64,000 bases of DNA from Lachnospiraceae bacterium (GCA_900767585.1 CAAFZP010000021.1:1-64000); one strand, 5' to 3'; positions 52,515 to 61,310 are shown, counted from the stretch's first letter. Numbers and translations are program-made. Notes: generated from the sequence alone by a model not told the origin.

Positions 52515-53975
52515 ATGAATTCAGAACAAGAATATTATATCAGCTTAATTGACAGACTCCGTCAATTGCCGGTGGAAACCGAGTGGTTGGAATACAAAAT
52601 GAATAATTATGAACCGGAATTGATTGGTGAGTATATATCTGCGTTAAGCAATTCGGCTACTATTTGCAATAAAGAAAAGGCTTATATTTTGTGGGGAATT
52701 AATGATAAAACTCACGGGATTGAAGGAACGTCGTTTTCGCCGAAAAAAGCAAAAAAAGGCAATGAAGAAATTGAGAATTGGCTGGCGGGTGGATTAAAAC
52801 CAAGGGTGGATTTTAGATTTATTGAAGTGAATACGGATAAAGGAAAAGTTGTTGTTATGGAGATACCGGCAGCAGTGAATACTCCTACCAGCTTTAAGGG
52901 GACTGAATTTATTCGTGTTGGTTCATATAAGAAAAAGCTTAAAGAATATCCGGAGAAAGAACGAAAACTTTGGCTGTCCTTCGAACAGAAACCATTTGAA
53001 TTGAGAGTGGCGATGGAGAATGTTACGGCATCTAAAGTAACGGAACTCTTAGACTGTGCAGCATATTATACACTTATGAAATTACCTTTACCGAGTAATC
53101 GTGATGCCATTATTCATAACATGATCGATGAAGAATTTATTCGCGAGATGGATAACGGGAATTATGCGATTACCAATATGGGAGCATTACTTCTGGCAAA
53201 GGATTTAACTGCCTTTGCACATTTGAAAAGAAAGGCGGTTCGTGTAATTAAATACAAGGGCAATGGTAAAACTAATGCTATAAGAGAGCAGGTTTTTACA
53301 AAAGGATATGCAATACAATTTGACGATATTACAGACTATATTATGACGCTGATTCCACAAGAGGAAGAAATCGATGGTGGAAGAAGATTGGAACATATCA
53401 TGTTTCCGCGCAAAGCAATCAGAGAAATGCTTGGAAATATGATCATTCATCAGGATTTAACTGCTCATGGAAGTGGTCCTGTTATGGAGATTTTTGACAC
53501 GAAAGTGGAAGCATCGAATCCGGGGAGCCTTTTAGTGGAAGTTAATCGTATTATTGATACAGTACCTCACTCTCGCAATGAGGCTATGGCATCATTCCTT
53601 AGAATTGTTCGGATTTGTGAGGAACGAGGAAGCGGATTTGATCGTATGGAAGAAGGGATGCGCGATTTGACTATTCCGGCACCAAAGGTTGAAACCGGAG
53701 ATGATTTTACCAGAACGAAACTATATTGGTATGATAATCTGAATGATTGGAAGAAAGAGGATAAAATCAGAACCTGTTATTTGTATACATGTTATTGTTA
53801 CGTGAATGAAATAGAGGTCGCGAATTCAGTATTAAGAGAGCGTTTCGGTATTGATGCAAAGAATATGGCTATTGTATCAAGAATTATTAAAGCTACACTG
53901 GATGCAAAGCTTATTAAGTTGTCTGATGAAAATGCAGCACTGAAAAATAGAAGATATATACCATACTGGGCATAA
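52515..53975 (+). CDS. AlbA_2-domain protein with HATPase_c_4-like region
   Basis: 486 residues. The N-terminal AlbA_2 (Schlafen-type) domain begins T-E-W-L-E-Y-K and includes I-L-W-G-I-N-D. The middle carries an ATPase_c_4-like stretch (R-E-M-L-G-N-M-I-I-H-Q-D, then E-A-S-N-P-G and G-S-G-F-D-R-M). A winged-helix-like end follows. The family is annotated as ATP-dependent transcriptional regulators or RNA-binding proteins; AlbA_2 proteins are frequent in defence islands. AT-rich and located within the inserted segment, so horizontally acquired. Confidence 0.75.
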   Translation: MNSEQEYYISLIDRLRQLPVETEWLEYKMNNYEPELIGEYISALSNSATICNKEKAYILWGINDKTHGIEGTSFSPKKAKKGNEEIENWLAGGLKPRVDFRFIEVNTDKGKVVVMEIPAAVNTPTSFKGTEFIRVGSYKKKLKEYPEKERKLWLSFEQKPFELRVAMENVTASKVTELLDCAAYYTLMKLPLPSNRDAIIHNMIDEEFIREMDNGNYAITNMGALLLAKDLTAFAHLKRKAVRVIKYKGNGKTNAIREQVFTKGYAIQFDDITDYIMTLIPQEEEIDGGRRLEHIMFPRKAIREMLGNMIIHQDLTAHGSGPVMEIFDTKVEASNPGSLLVEVNRIIDTVPHSRNEAMASFLRIVRICEERGSGFDRMEEGMRDLTIPAPKVETGDDFTRTKLYWYDNLNDWKKEDKIRTCYLYTCYCYVNEIEVANSVLRERFGIDAKNMAIVSRIIKATLDAKLIKLSDENAALKNRRYIPYWA

Positions 53976-53977
53976 AT

Positions 53978-53998
53978 TTTATTTGATGGGTATTTGAT
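53978..53998 (+). repeat. 21-bp direct repeat, copy 1
   Basis: TTTATTTGATGGGTATTTGAT, identical to 54066-54086 and 88 bp apart, just after the AlbA_2 stop codon. Confidence 0.8.
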
Positions 53999-54065
53999 AG
54001 AATGTTCATTTTGAAGAAACTATATTAACGAAAACCTTTATTTTACGCGCTTTGTGAGACATTGG

Positions 54066-54086
54066 TTTATTTGATGGGTATTTGAT
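54066..54086 (+). repeat. 21-bp direct repeat, copy 2
   Basis: Identical to 53978-53998. Between the copies no gene is seen. Confidence 0.8.
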
Positions 54087-54099
54087 TGGAGCGTTAAAA

Positions 54100-54265
54100 G
54101 CATATGATCAATCCGGAGACCGGGAAGTTGTTTCGAACGATAGCGTTAAATGGAGCATCTACGGAGGAAGAATGACAGCACGCATTTGAACGCCTTGCTA
54201 TGGATGAAGATGATTCAGATGGAGATCCGCTTGATTATATTTTTTCTGTAGAAATTTTAAATGAG
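54100..54265 (+). pseudogene. Helicase fragment, diverged second copy
   Basis: Colinear with 50090-50262 of the helicase gene at roughly 80 percent identity by eye. It carries a stop (a TGA at about 54173) where the active copy has an arginine codon. It joins the NUDIX fragment directly, so about 1.7 kb was deleted from this copy. Confidence 0.75.
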
Positions 54266-54413
54266 GGCTGGATAAGGATTCTCTTGATAGCGTAGCCTGG
54301 CTGCCTGCCGATGTCACATTGATCGACAAAGTTAAGAAAGGACTATAACATGAAACCAAAATCTCCACAGAGCATACAATTATATAATATCATGCTTCGC
54401 CTTGGGTATCCGG
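54266..54413 (+). repeat. Direct repeat of 148 bp, copy 2
   Basis: Nearly identical to 51965-52113 and contains the end of a second NUDIX gene. Much more similar than the helicase fragment beside it, which suggests recent recombination or conversion. Confidence 0.85.
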
Positions 54414-54640
54414 AAGAATTCGCAGATATTGTGACGAAGAATCTGAATACAGATTTTACGGCGACGCGGATGATGGGATATCTGTATCGGTATTCAAATC
54501 CAAGACTGGAGGACGTGGCGGATGAGATGCTGGCGATTCTGGATGACCGGAATCGAATCATGGAGAAGAAGGAATTAGAAGAAGTCAATAGGAAATGGAA
54601 CGAATTTCTTCATACGGGAATCCCGGATGAGGATGAATAA
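54350..54640 (+). CDS. Small conserved hypothetical protein
   Basis: 96 residues. Helical and charged, with a basic start (M-K-P-K-S-P-Q-S) and acidic end; no family recognised. It directly follows a NUDIX gene end, and a truncated copy follows the active NUDIX gene, so it is the natural third gene of the cassette. It precedes the MIF-like gene by 15 bases. Confidence 0.65.
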   Translation: MKPKSPQSIQLYNIMLRLGYPEEFADIVTKNLNTDFTATRMMGYLYRYSNPRLEDVADEMLAILDDRNRIMEKKELEEVNRKWNEFLHTGIPDEDE

Positions 54641-54655
54641 AAGGAGGACAAAGAA

Positions 54656-55000
54656 ATGCCATTTATCAATTCAAAAATCAGCGTAGCGTTAAGCGAGGCT
54701 CAGGAGCAGGAGATTAAGTCAAGATTGGGACAGGCGATTACAACCATTCCGGGAAAGTCAGAGAGCTGGCTTATGGTTGGCTTTGAGCCGGAGTATAAGC
54801 TTTACTTCCGGGGGTCCAATGATCAGCCAATGGCGATGGTGGAGGTAAGTGTGTACGGTGGCGAGAATCCGTCCGCATTTTCTAAGCTGACCGGCGAGAT
54901 CTGCAAGATATTTGAAGATGTGCTCGGAATTGCACCGGATCATGTATATGTAAAGTACCAGGCGGTTGCAAACTGGGGCTGGAACGGCAGCAATTTCTAA
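54656..55000 (+). CDS. MIF/tautomerase-family protein
   Basis: 114 residues, AAAGGAGG upstream. The conserved proline after the initiator Met (M-P-F-I) is the catalytic residue of the tautomerase superfamily. Length, N-W-G-W-N-G and the V-E-V-S-V-Y-G strand match macrophage migration inhibitory factor and phenylpyruvate tautomerase. The physiological substrate in bacteria is unclear. Confidence 0.85.
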   Translation: MPFINSKISVALSEAQEQEIKSRLGQAITTIPGKSESWLMVGFEPEYKLYFRGSNDQPMAMVEVSVYGGENPSAFSKLTGEICKIFEDVLGIAPDHVYVKYQAVANWGWNGSNF

Positions 55001-55155
55001 TTACAAAAGAACGAATAAAGGCGCTTTTCGTTAAATATAAAAACGAAAGAGCATTTATATTTTTATTTGAAAGATTCTGTAGAATGTCTGTTGCATATCC
55101 TTGGAAGATGATATAAGTTAGGGAAAATATCAGTGAAAGAGGAGTGTGATTGCTT

Positions 55156-55587
55156 ATGCAGATAAAAGTTGCAACAATGGAAGATTATAATATTGCATTT
55201 GATTATTTTGAGAAGCTTTGGACATTTAACAGATATGACTATGAAGAAACGAAAAAAGTCTATGAGAAAGTGCTTGCAGATGCAAATAGTTTTGTGTATT
55301 TTGCATTAGATGACGCAGGAAATTATCATGGATTGTGTCATGGAAGCTATTTTGAAACTTTTTGGATGACGGGATGTACCTGTTATGTTGCAAGTCTGAT
55401 CACGAATAAAGAAGATCGTGGAAAAGGGTATGGAAAGTTTTTGCTGGATTATGTAAAAGAAAAATCAAAAGAGAAAGATTGTAAAGCATTGATATTGGAT
55501 TCCGGGCTGCCACGCGTGGAGGCACATGGCTTTTATGAACATTATGGATTCGCTAAAAATTGCTATGGATTTCAGCTTGTTTTATAG
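55156..55587 (+). CDS. GNAT-family N-acetyltransferase
   Basis: 143 residues from ATG 55156; a TTG six bases earlier is an alternative start. Motif A for acetyl-CoA is R-G-K-G-Y-G-K-F-L-L, with F-Y-E-H-Y-G-F near the end. Substrate unknown. Stands alone. Confidence 0.85.
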   Translation: MQIKVATMEDYNIAFDYFEKLWTFNRYDYEETKKVYEKVLADANSFVYFALDDAGNYHGLCHGSYFETFWMTGCTCYVASLITNKEDRGKGYGKFLLDYVKEKSKEKDCKALILDSGLPRVEAHGFYEHYGFAKNCYGFQLVL

Positions 55588-55675
55588 GCTGATGCAGAAA
55601 AAAGCATAAAACCAAATAGATCTGTCAATAATACCATTGCGATAAAAATATGACAAAATCAAAGGAGTCAAAGCA

Positions 55676-56134
55676 ATGGAATTAAAAGAGAAAGAACGTA
55701 CCCTGATTCAGGATTTGCAGACGCAGGAGCAGAGTTGTGTGGAAAAGTATGGAAAATACGCAGCACAGGCGAAAGATCCGGAGTTGAAAAGTCTGTTTGA
55801 GACGATTCAGAAGGAAGAGCAGAAGCATTACGATACGTTGCAGCAGGTGTTAGATGGTTCTGTTCCGGCATGCGATTGCAACGACACGCAGGGCAAAGAC
55901 TACGAGCCAAAGGTGACGTATGGTACATTGGATAATTCTGAGGACAAGCAGCATGATGCATTTCTTGCGACGGATTGTATCGGAACAGAGAAGCTGGTGT
56001 CTGGTGAATATAACACGGATGTGTTTGCATTTGCGAATACCGCATTGCGGAAGCTGCTAGCAGATATCCAGATCGAAGAGCAGAACCATGCAGAAATGAT
56101 CTACAAATACAAAACTGCAAATGGCATGGCGTAA
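55676..56134 (+). CDS. Ferritin-like spore-coat-type protein
   Basis: 152 residues, predicted as a helical bundle with E-x-x-H pairs (Q-K-E-E-Q-K-H-Y and I-E-E-Q-N-H-A-E). Related to CotF/CotJC-type coat or ferritin-like proteins of clostridia. A C-D-C-N loop in the middle is unusual. Consistent with the sporulation gene spoIIID elsewhere in the window. Confidence 0.65.
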   Translation: MELKEKERTLIQDLQTQEQSCVEKYGKYAAQAKDPELKSLFETIQKEEQKHYDTLQQVLDGSVPACDCNDTQGKDYEPKVTYGTLDNSEDKQHDAFLATDCIGTEKLVSGEYNTDVFAFANTALRKLLADIQIEEQNHAEMIYKYKTANGMA

Positions 56135-56150
56135 GCTGTTAAAAAACAGA

Positions 56151-56187
56151 AAACGGATGGTTGACATTGTTCAATCATCCGTTTTTT
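56151..56187 (+). terminator. Terminator of the ferritin-like gene
   Basis: AAACGGATGGTTGA pairs with TCAATCATCCGTTT, then a run of T. Confidence 0.9.
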
Positions 56188-56315
56188 TGTGCAATAAGCT
56201 GTCATGCAGAAATTGTGCTTGCACAGATTTCTATAAGAGGATTAGTGTTCATCAAGCCGATCGGTGAGATGACATTGTTTTGTATATTGAGTAGGTAGTA
56301 GCTCGCTCGGTTCAT

Positions 56316-57647
56316 TTAGAAAGCCACCTTCAGCGCAAGCGCGATTATACACAGGATGATCGCCATTGGCACATACAGGTACCGCCCAAGGAAATACCAC
56401 AGCTTTCCGCGTGGTTTCTTGCCGCCTTCATTGATCGCTGCAAATAAATCATTTTTCTTCATAATCCAGAACCAGGAGATTGCACCAAGCGTTGCGCCGA
56501 TTGGGATGATGTAGATGGAGACGAGGTCCATCCAGGTACCCCAGCGGGTGATGGCTTCCATGCCGATTCCGGCACCAAGGCAGATCACGCAGATAATGCC
56601 GAGTGCGACGGTACGACGCAACTTTGGAAAGCGGTGCAGAAGGGATTCGGCTACAGCTTCGAACATGTTCTGCAGGGAACTCACACCGGCGAAGATCATT
56701 GCTGCATACAGGATGATTGCGAAGATTTGTCCAAGCGGAATATCCTGTAGGATCGATGGCAATGTAATAAAGAGCAGGCTTGGCCCTGCGTCCACACTGA
56801 CATCATAAGAGAAGCATGCCGGGATGATCACAAGTGCGGCAACCAAGGCAGCAATCGTATCGAAAATCGCGGTATGTCTCGACACTGCGATGACGTCTTC
56901 TTTCCGGTCTAAGTAGGAACCATATGTGATCATACCACTTCCGGTCACGGACAGGGAGAAGAACGCCTGCCCCATGGCAGTGATCCAGACGGTTGGATCT
57001 TTCAAGGCTTCCCATCTTGGAATAAACATGAATTCATACCCGCTTGTTGAACCGGGCAGCAGAGCTACGCGGGCTGCAAGTACAACAAAGATCAGGAAGA
57101 AGAGTGGCATCATGATTTTGTTGCTCTTCTCGATACTGCTGGCACCGAGCAACAGCGTAAGCAAAGTGCCGATGATGACAATAATATGGAATGGTACAAC
57201 CGAGAAATCTGTCATGGAGAACGATTCAAACCATTCGGAAGTGTTGACCTGCATCAAAAGACCGGTTGCAGAGTCAACAAATGCTTTTAGTACATAGGCA
57301 ACGATGATTGAATAGCCGATTGCGATGCACAGGGAACCTGCAAGTGGCAGCCAGCCAAGTGCACGCCCGGCAGGGGCGAGTTTTTCGTTTCGTGAACGCC
57401 ATGCATTTTCGTAGGAACCGAGCGTTCCGGTACGCGACCAGCGTCCGATCGCGAACTCCGCCGGAAGCCCGACGTAGCTAAACAAAAATATAAATAGTAA
57501 ATAGATGAGAAGAAAGGCACCACCGCCGTTGCTTCCCATTTTATTTGGAAATCCCCAGACATTTGCCATGCCGACTGCAGAACCGACCGATGCAAGAATA
57601 AATCCCCAGCGGCTTTTGAACGATGTTCGAGTTTGTTCTTTTTTCAT
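56316..57647 (-). CDS. Sodium-dependent (NSS/SNF) transporter
   Basis: 443 residues from ATG 57647. The first helix carries G-S-A-V-G-M-A-N-V-W-G-F-P and the N-G-G-G-A-F motif, as in the neurotransmitter:sodium symporter family; about 11 or 12 helices. Bacterial members import amino acids with sodium. A second, related transporter lies at the right edge of the window on the same strand. Confidence 0.92.
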   Translation of the reverse strand: MKKEQTRTSFKSRWGFILASVGSAVGMANVWGFPNKMGSNGGGAFLLIYLLFIFLFSYVGLPAEFAIGRWSRTGTLGSYENAWRSRNEKLAPAGRALGWLPLAGSLCIAIGYSIIVAYVLKAFVDSATGLLMQVNTSEWFESFSMTDFSVVPFHIIVIIGTLLTLLLGASSIEKSNKIMMPLFFLIFVVLAARVALLPGSTSGYEFMFIPRWEALKDPTVWITAMGQAFFSLSVTGSGMITYGSYLDRKEDVIAVSRHTAIFDTIAALVAALVIIPACFSYDVSVDAGPSLLFITLPSILQDIPLGQIFAIILYAAMIFAGVSSLQNMFEAVAESLLHRFPKLRRTVALGIICVICLGAGIGMEAITRWGTWMDLVSIYIIPIGATLGAISWFWIMKKNDLFAAINEGGKKPRGKLWYFLGRYLYVPMAIILCIIALALKVAF

Positions 57648-57720
57648 AAATGTACCATACCTGTCTAATTTAGTTTGTAGTTTATCTATTCTACCATAAA
57701 AGCTTGCAATCAATCAATGC

Positions 57721-57951
57721 GGGTTGGGGAGAAAATGTGAAATGGCGCAAAACTCTCCAATGGAAGAATGCATATACAGGGAAGATTGGGTAGAAAGTGG
57801 TGAAATAGGAAAAACTCCCCAACCGGAAGCTTATGAGAAGCAAGCAGGTTGGGTAAAAAGTGGTGGAATGGGAAAAGTTTCCCAACTGGAAGCTGATAGG
57901 AAGCAAGCAGGTTGGGGAAAAAGTGGTGGAAAGGGAAAAACTCCCCAATAA
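57721..57951 (+). repeat. Tandem array of four 62-63-bp hairpin units
   Basis: Units begin near 57722, 57784, 57847 and 57910. Each has a GGTTGGG...-type left arm and a CCCCAAC/CCAAT-type right arm that pair. Units two to four are highly alike. The array is an open frame of 75 codons with a 21-residue repeat (E-A-x-x-K-Q-A-G-W), but it has no ribosome binding site, so I treat it as non-coding. A REP-like element follows immediately. Confidence 0.75.
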
Positions 57952-57956
57952 ATGAG

Positions 57957-58000
57957 GCACGCTGATGCGTGCGCAGGTCATCACGCTATCGCGTGGTGAC
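57957..58000 (+). repeat. REP-like two-hairpin element
   Basis: GCACGC/GCGTGC and GTCATCACGC/GCGTGGTGAC. Best-paired of the four copies. Confidence 0.8.
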
Positions 58001-58071
58001 ATATGATATAATAAAAAACAAAATAAAAATACAGAAATGAACATATAAAAGTCATTTAGTGATGATAAAGT

Positions 58072-58175
58072 TACCGCGAAAGGAGGAGGACGCATATGTG
58101 CGAAGCACATATTTAGGATGCGTCCGACGACCTGCCGCCGAACGAATGTGAGGGGGCAATACCGCGAAAGGAGGA
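58072..58175 (+). promoter_or_regulatory. Leader of the two-component operon with duplicated RBS and mini-ORF
   Basis: The 16-base string TACCGCGAAAGGAGGA occurs at 58072-58087 and 58160-58175. After the first lies a hairpin GGACGCAT/ATGCGTCC (58088-58125) with ATGTGC/GCACAT inside. The hairpin contains a complete 6-codon ORF at 58096-58116 (M-C-E-A-H-I). The second RBS serves the response regulator. This looks like a translational leader. Confidence 0.55.
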
Positions 58176-58180
58176 AATAC

Positions 58181-58876
58181 ATGTACAGATTTCTAATGAT
58201 AGAGGATGATATACAGATCTGCGAGGTTGTGCAGGATTTCTTTGCACGCGAAAGCAAGGGAACGATTCAGGTGGAAACCGCACAGGATGGAGAGATTGGA
58301 TTGGAAAAATTCTATGAAAACGAATTTGATCTTGTGCTGCTCGACATTATGCTTCCGGGGATGAATGGACTGGAGTTATGCCGATATATGCGCAGACGGA
58401 GCGTAGTGCCAATCATCTTCCTGACGGCGAAGGACACGGAACAGGACATGATGCAGGGATATGCGACGGGGTGCGATGATTATATGGTGAAGCCATTTTC
58501 CCTGTCTGTGTTATATGCGAAATGTCTGGCGATTATGAAGCGCGCGAAGGGTACAATACGCGAGGATGAGCTGGTGTGCGACGCCATCCGCATGAATGTG
58601 CTGAAATATCGTGTGACTGTGGACGGGAAAGAAGTAGACTTGTCACCAAAGGAATTCGCTCTACTCCGGATGCTGCTTGAAAATAAAGGCACATTGCTGC
58701 TACGGGAACGGTTGTTAATCGGCATCTGGGGATATGATTATGAGGGCACAGACCGGTGCGTGGACAACCATGTAAGGAAACTTCGAAAGCACCTTGGTAA
58801 TGCAGGCAGGTGCATTAAAACAGTGGTAGGAAAAGGTTATAAGATCGAGGAGACGTTACCGAAGAAAGGGGCGTAA
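58181..58876 (+). CDS. OmpR-family response regulator
   Basis: 231 residues from ATG 58181, with AAAGGAGGA at 58168-58175. Receiver acidic pair E-D-D, phospho-acceptor V-L-L-D-I-M-L-P (about 54), lysine K-P-F (about 104). Winged-helix domain at about 130-228. The kinase gene starts 3 bases later. Confidence 0.9.
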   Translation: MYRFLMIEDDIQICEVVQDFFARESKGTIQVETAQDGEIGLEKFYENEFDLVLLDIMLPGMNGLELCRYMRRRSVVPIIFLTAKDTEQDMMQGYATGCDDYMVKPFSLSVLYAKCLAIMKRAKGTIREDELVCDAIRMNVLKYRVTVDGKEVDLSPKEFALLRMLLENKGTLLLRERLLIGIWGYDYEGTDRCVDNHVRKLRKHLGNAGRCIKTVVGKGYKIEETLPKKGA

Positions 58877-58879
58877 CAT

Positions 58880-60274
58880 ATGGAAGGAAAAAAGAAGAAA
58901 CTGACCGGCAGATGGAAGCGGGAAATGCGGAAGTACCGCTGGAATCTGATCTGGAAAGTAGTGTTGGTCAATGCAGTGGCATTGGTGGCATTTATGGCGG
59001 TAAGCTTGTGGGTGCGCGGAAAAGCAAATGTTGAGATAGGAAATTACTTTACGGATGCGCGGACTTCTGTACAGGACTATATAATCAGTGCGTTATCGGA
59101 TCCGGGATTGCTTGAAGCAAGAGAGAAATTAATAGAAAACAAAATTGAAATCAGAGACAGACAAGAGGATCCGGATGGATTTTCCTTTCTGACACGGGTG
59201 TATGAACTTGGTACGGGAGGATTAATCTATGAAAATCAGAATCAGAAAGCCGATGATAAACTCCAGAGATTTCTTGATGAACGAATGGAGATGATTTCCG
59301 GTGCAAATAAACCATATTTTCAAGTCCAGTTATATAATGCTGCAGGCGAGTCAGAAACAGAGAGCGGTTCCATTGGCGTAATATCAGAAGGAATACATAA
59401 TGAGGCTCTGTATGGAAGGTTACGTGGAAATTATCTGATGTATGGTCAGCGCGTATACAATGGGACAGGAAAAGGATATGTTGTTCTGTCGGCAATGTAT
59501 GCGAATCCCTATACCTGGTATCCGCAGATGTTTCGTATTTTAGTTGTTGGAGCTTATGGTTGTCTGATTTTACTGTTAGGATCAGTGTTATTGTTGCTGA
59601 TCAGTTGTCGGCACAAGAAAGCAAAGCTGCTTGGAAAGGAGCAAAATGAGGAGTTGATGCTTGCCATCGCACACGACATCCGCGGTCCTTTGATGGCAAT
59701 CGGCGGATATGCGGAGAATATGGGGCAGCTGATCGAGGCAGAAGAGGGCAGGCATTATCGGGACGAAATCCTGTCAAATGTCTCATATATGAACTCTATG
59801 ATTACGAACATGATCTGTTATCTGAAAGAGCAGGAGGCAGATAAAAGCGAGAAATCCGCGGTTTCCATCCGAGAGATATTCGAGAAGAAGACTGCGCAAT
59901 ATCAGGATCTGATTGACAAAAACAAGCTGACGATCGCAATTTGCGGAGATGTGAAGTTGCAGACGGATGCGAAGATGTTTGGTTATATTGCAGATAATCT
60001 GGTGACGAACGCAGTCAAATACGCAAAGCCAGAGACGGAGGTACAGATTCAGATTGACAAAGATACCGTGACCGTGCGGAATCAGGCAGCGCATATCCCG
60101 GACTGTACGCCGGAGGAACTGTGGAGTCCGACCAAGAAGGGGGATGATGTGCGGACCGGCAGAAATGGCGGAGGCATGGGACTTGGCATTGTGCGTCGAT
60201 TCTTAGATGCCTGCGGATATACCGGGGAGATCCGGATGGAGGATGGCGTGTTTGAAGTGGCAATTTGGTTATAA
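58880..60274 (+). CDS. Sensor histidine kinase
   Basis: 464 residues. Membrane helix at about 20-43, extracellular sensor domain of about 170 residues, second helix at about 225-245. The H-box reads A-I-A-H-D-I-R-G-P-L. HATPase domain has D-N-L-V-T-N-A-V-K-Y-A and G-G-G-M-G-L-G. No HAMP domain is obvious between the second helix and the H-box. Pair with the regulator upstream; signal unknown. Confidence 0.9.
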   Translation: MEGKKKKLTGRWKREMRKYRWNLIWKVVLVNAVALVAFMAVSLWVRGKANVEIGNYFTDARTSVQDYIISALSDPGLLEAREKLIENKIEIRDRQEDPDGFSFLTRVYELGTGGLIYENQNQKADDKLQRFLDERMEMISGANKPYFQVQLYNAAGESETESGSIGVISEGIHNEALYGRLRGNYLMYGQRVYNGTGKGYVVLSAMYANPYTWYPQMFRILVVGAYGCLILLLGSVLLLLISCRHKKAKLLGKEQNEELMLAIAHDIRGPLMAIGGYAENMGQLIEAEEGRHYRDEILSNVSYMNSMITNMICYLKEQEADKSEKSAVSIREIFEKKTAQYQDLIDKNKLTIAICGDVKLQTDAKMFGYIADNLVTNAVKYAKPETEVQIQIDKDTVTVRNQAAHIPDCTPEELWSPTKKGDDVRTGRNGGGMGLGIVRRFLDACGYTGEIRMEDGVFEVAIWL

Positions 60275-60283
60275 TAAAGTAAA

Positions 60284-60327
60284 GCACACTGATGCGTGCG
60301 CAGGTCATCACGCTCCCGCGTGGTGAC
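60284..60327 (+). repeat. REP-like two-hairpin element
   Basis: GCACAC/GCGTGC and GTCATCACGC/GCGTGGTGAC around a CCC loop. It lies between the kinase stop codon and the convergent LysR gene. Confidence 0.8.
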
Positions 60328-60333
60328 ATGAAA

Positions 60334-61182
60334 TCACATAAAAATCGACTGGCACAGTTCCCGCTTGCTGTTCTTGCAGATCATATAGCTGTTGATAACC
60401 GGTGTTTCCAAGTCCAGCAGGGGAATGACACGGAGCTTGCCGGTCTCTAAGAATGGACGCGCGGTATCCGCAGGCAGGAACGTATAGCTTTCCGAGCCGA
60501 GCAAAAAAGGAATGATCTTGGAACAGTCATCGATTTCCAGTGAAAACTGATGGTAGCGCGGAAATAAGTTTCGGATGAACTGTCCGACATCCTGCAGGGC
60601 GAAGTTGCACATCAGATAATTCTCGGCAATCAACGCCTGCTTTGTGATGCCGCGCGCATACATCGTATTATAATAATCAGTCACTAAAATCATCTTATCC
60701 TGTTTGTAGACCTCGCAGTGATAGGATGATTTTTTCATAGGAAGATAGGTGAAGATCACATCGAAGATATCGCTTTGCAGTTGCTCCATCAGCAGATTGG
60801 AAAGACCAATCGTGATTTTTAATGCGTCATTCGGAAATTGTCTTCGATGCTCTAAGATGATTGGCGCCAGATGTCCTTCGTAGATCGAATCGGAGCAGCC
60901 GATGCGCAAGTGGTTTTCATATTTGTGTAAGGAACTGATCTCGGAGAGCGATGCATTTGTCAGTGTGATGACCTTCTCGGCATAGTCCTTGAACTGCTCG
61001 CCTTCCACGGTCAGCTCCACGCTGCGGTTGTTGCGTGTGAAGAGAGCGATATTCAGCTCTTTTTCCAATTCGTGAATGCGGTTTGTCACGGTAGACTGAG
61101 CGACAAAAAGCTGCGCGGCAGTGCGTGTGTAGTTCTTCGTATTGGCAAGTATCAGAAATGTATTCAATGCTTCGATATCCAT
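60334..61182 (-). CDS. LysR-family transcriptional regulator
   Basis: 282 residues. The N-terminal winged HTH (F-L-I-L-A-N-T-K-N-Y-T-R-T-A-A-Q-L, then A-Q-S-T-V-T-N-R-I-H-E-L-E) is followed by an effector-binding domain. It is divergent from the metallolyase gene at 61311, the usual arrangement for a LysR regulator and its target. Confidence 0.9.
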   Translation of the reverse strand: MDIEALNTFLILANTKNYTRTAAQLFVAQSTVTNRIHELEKELNIALFTRNNRSVELTVEGEQFKDYAEKVITLTNASLSEISSLHKYENHLRIGCSDSIYEGHLAPIILEHRRQFPNDALKITIGLSNLLMEQLQSDIFDVIFTYLPMKKSSYHCEVYKQDKMILVTDYYNTMYARGITKQALIAENYLMCNFALQDVGQFIRNLFPRYHQFSLEIDDCSKIIPFLLGSESYTFLPADTARPFLETGKLRVIPLLDLETPVINSYMICKNSKRELCQSIFM

Positions 61183-61201
61183 AAAAATCTCCTACTATTC
61201 G

Positions 61202-61214
61202 ATAATTCGATTAT
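61202..61214. promoter_or_regulatory. Dyad fitting a LysR-type binding site
   Basis: ATAAT-TCG-ATTAT between the divergent LysR and metallolyase genes. TATAAT follows at 61240-61245 with a poor -35, as expected for an activator-dependent promoter. Confidence 0.5.
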
Positions 61215-61310
61215 TACTATCAAAATTATCTATTTTACATATAATATAGCATGTGCTTATAATGAGTGCAACAAAAATGGATGAAACATCCGAAGGATGG
61301 AGGACGGCAT

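Noticed and set aside
57724..57951. 75-codon ORF with a 21-residue repeat
   Set aside because: No ribosome binding site or promoter; every unit forms a hairpin. Treated as a non-coding repeat array, although translation is not excluded.
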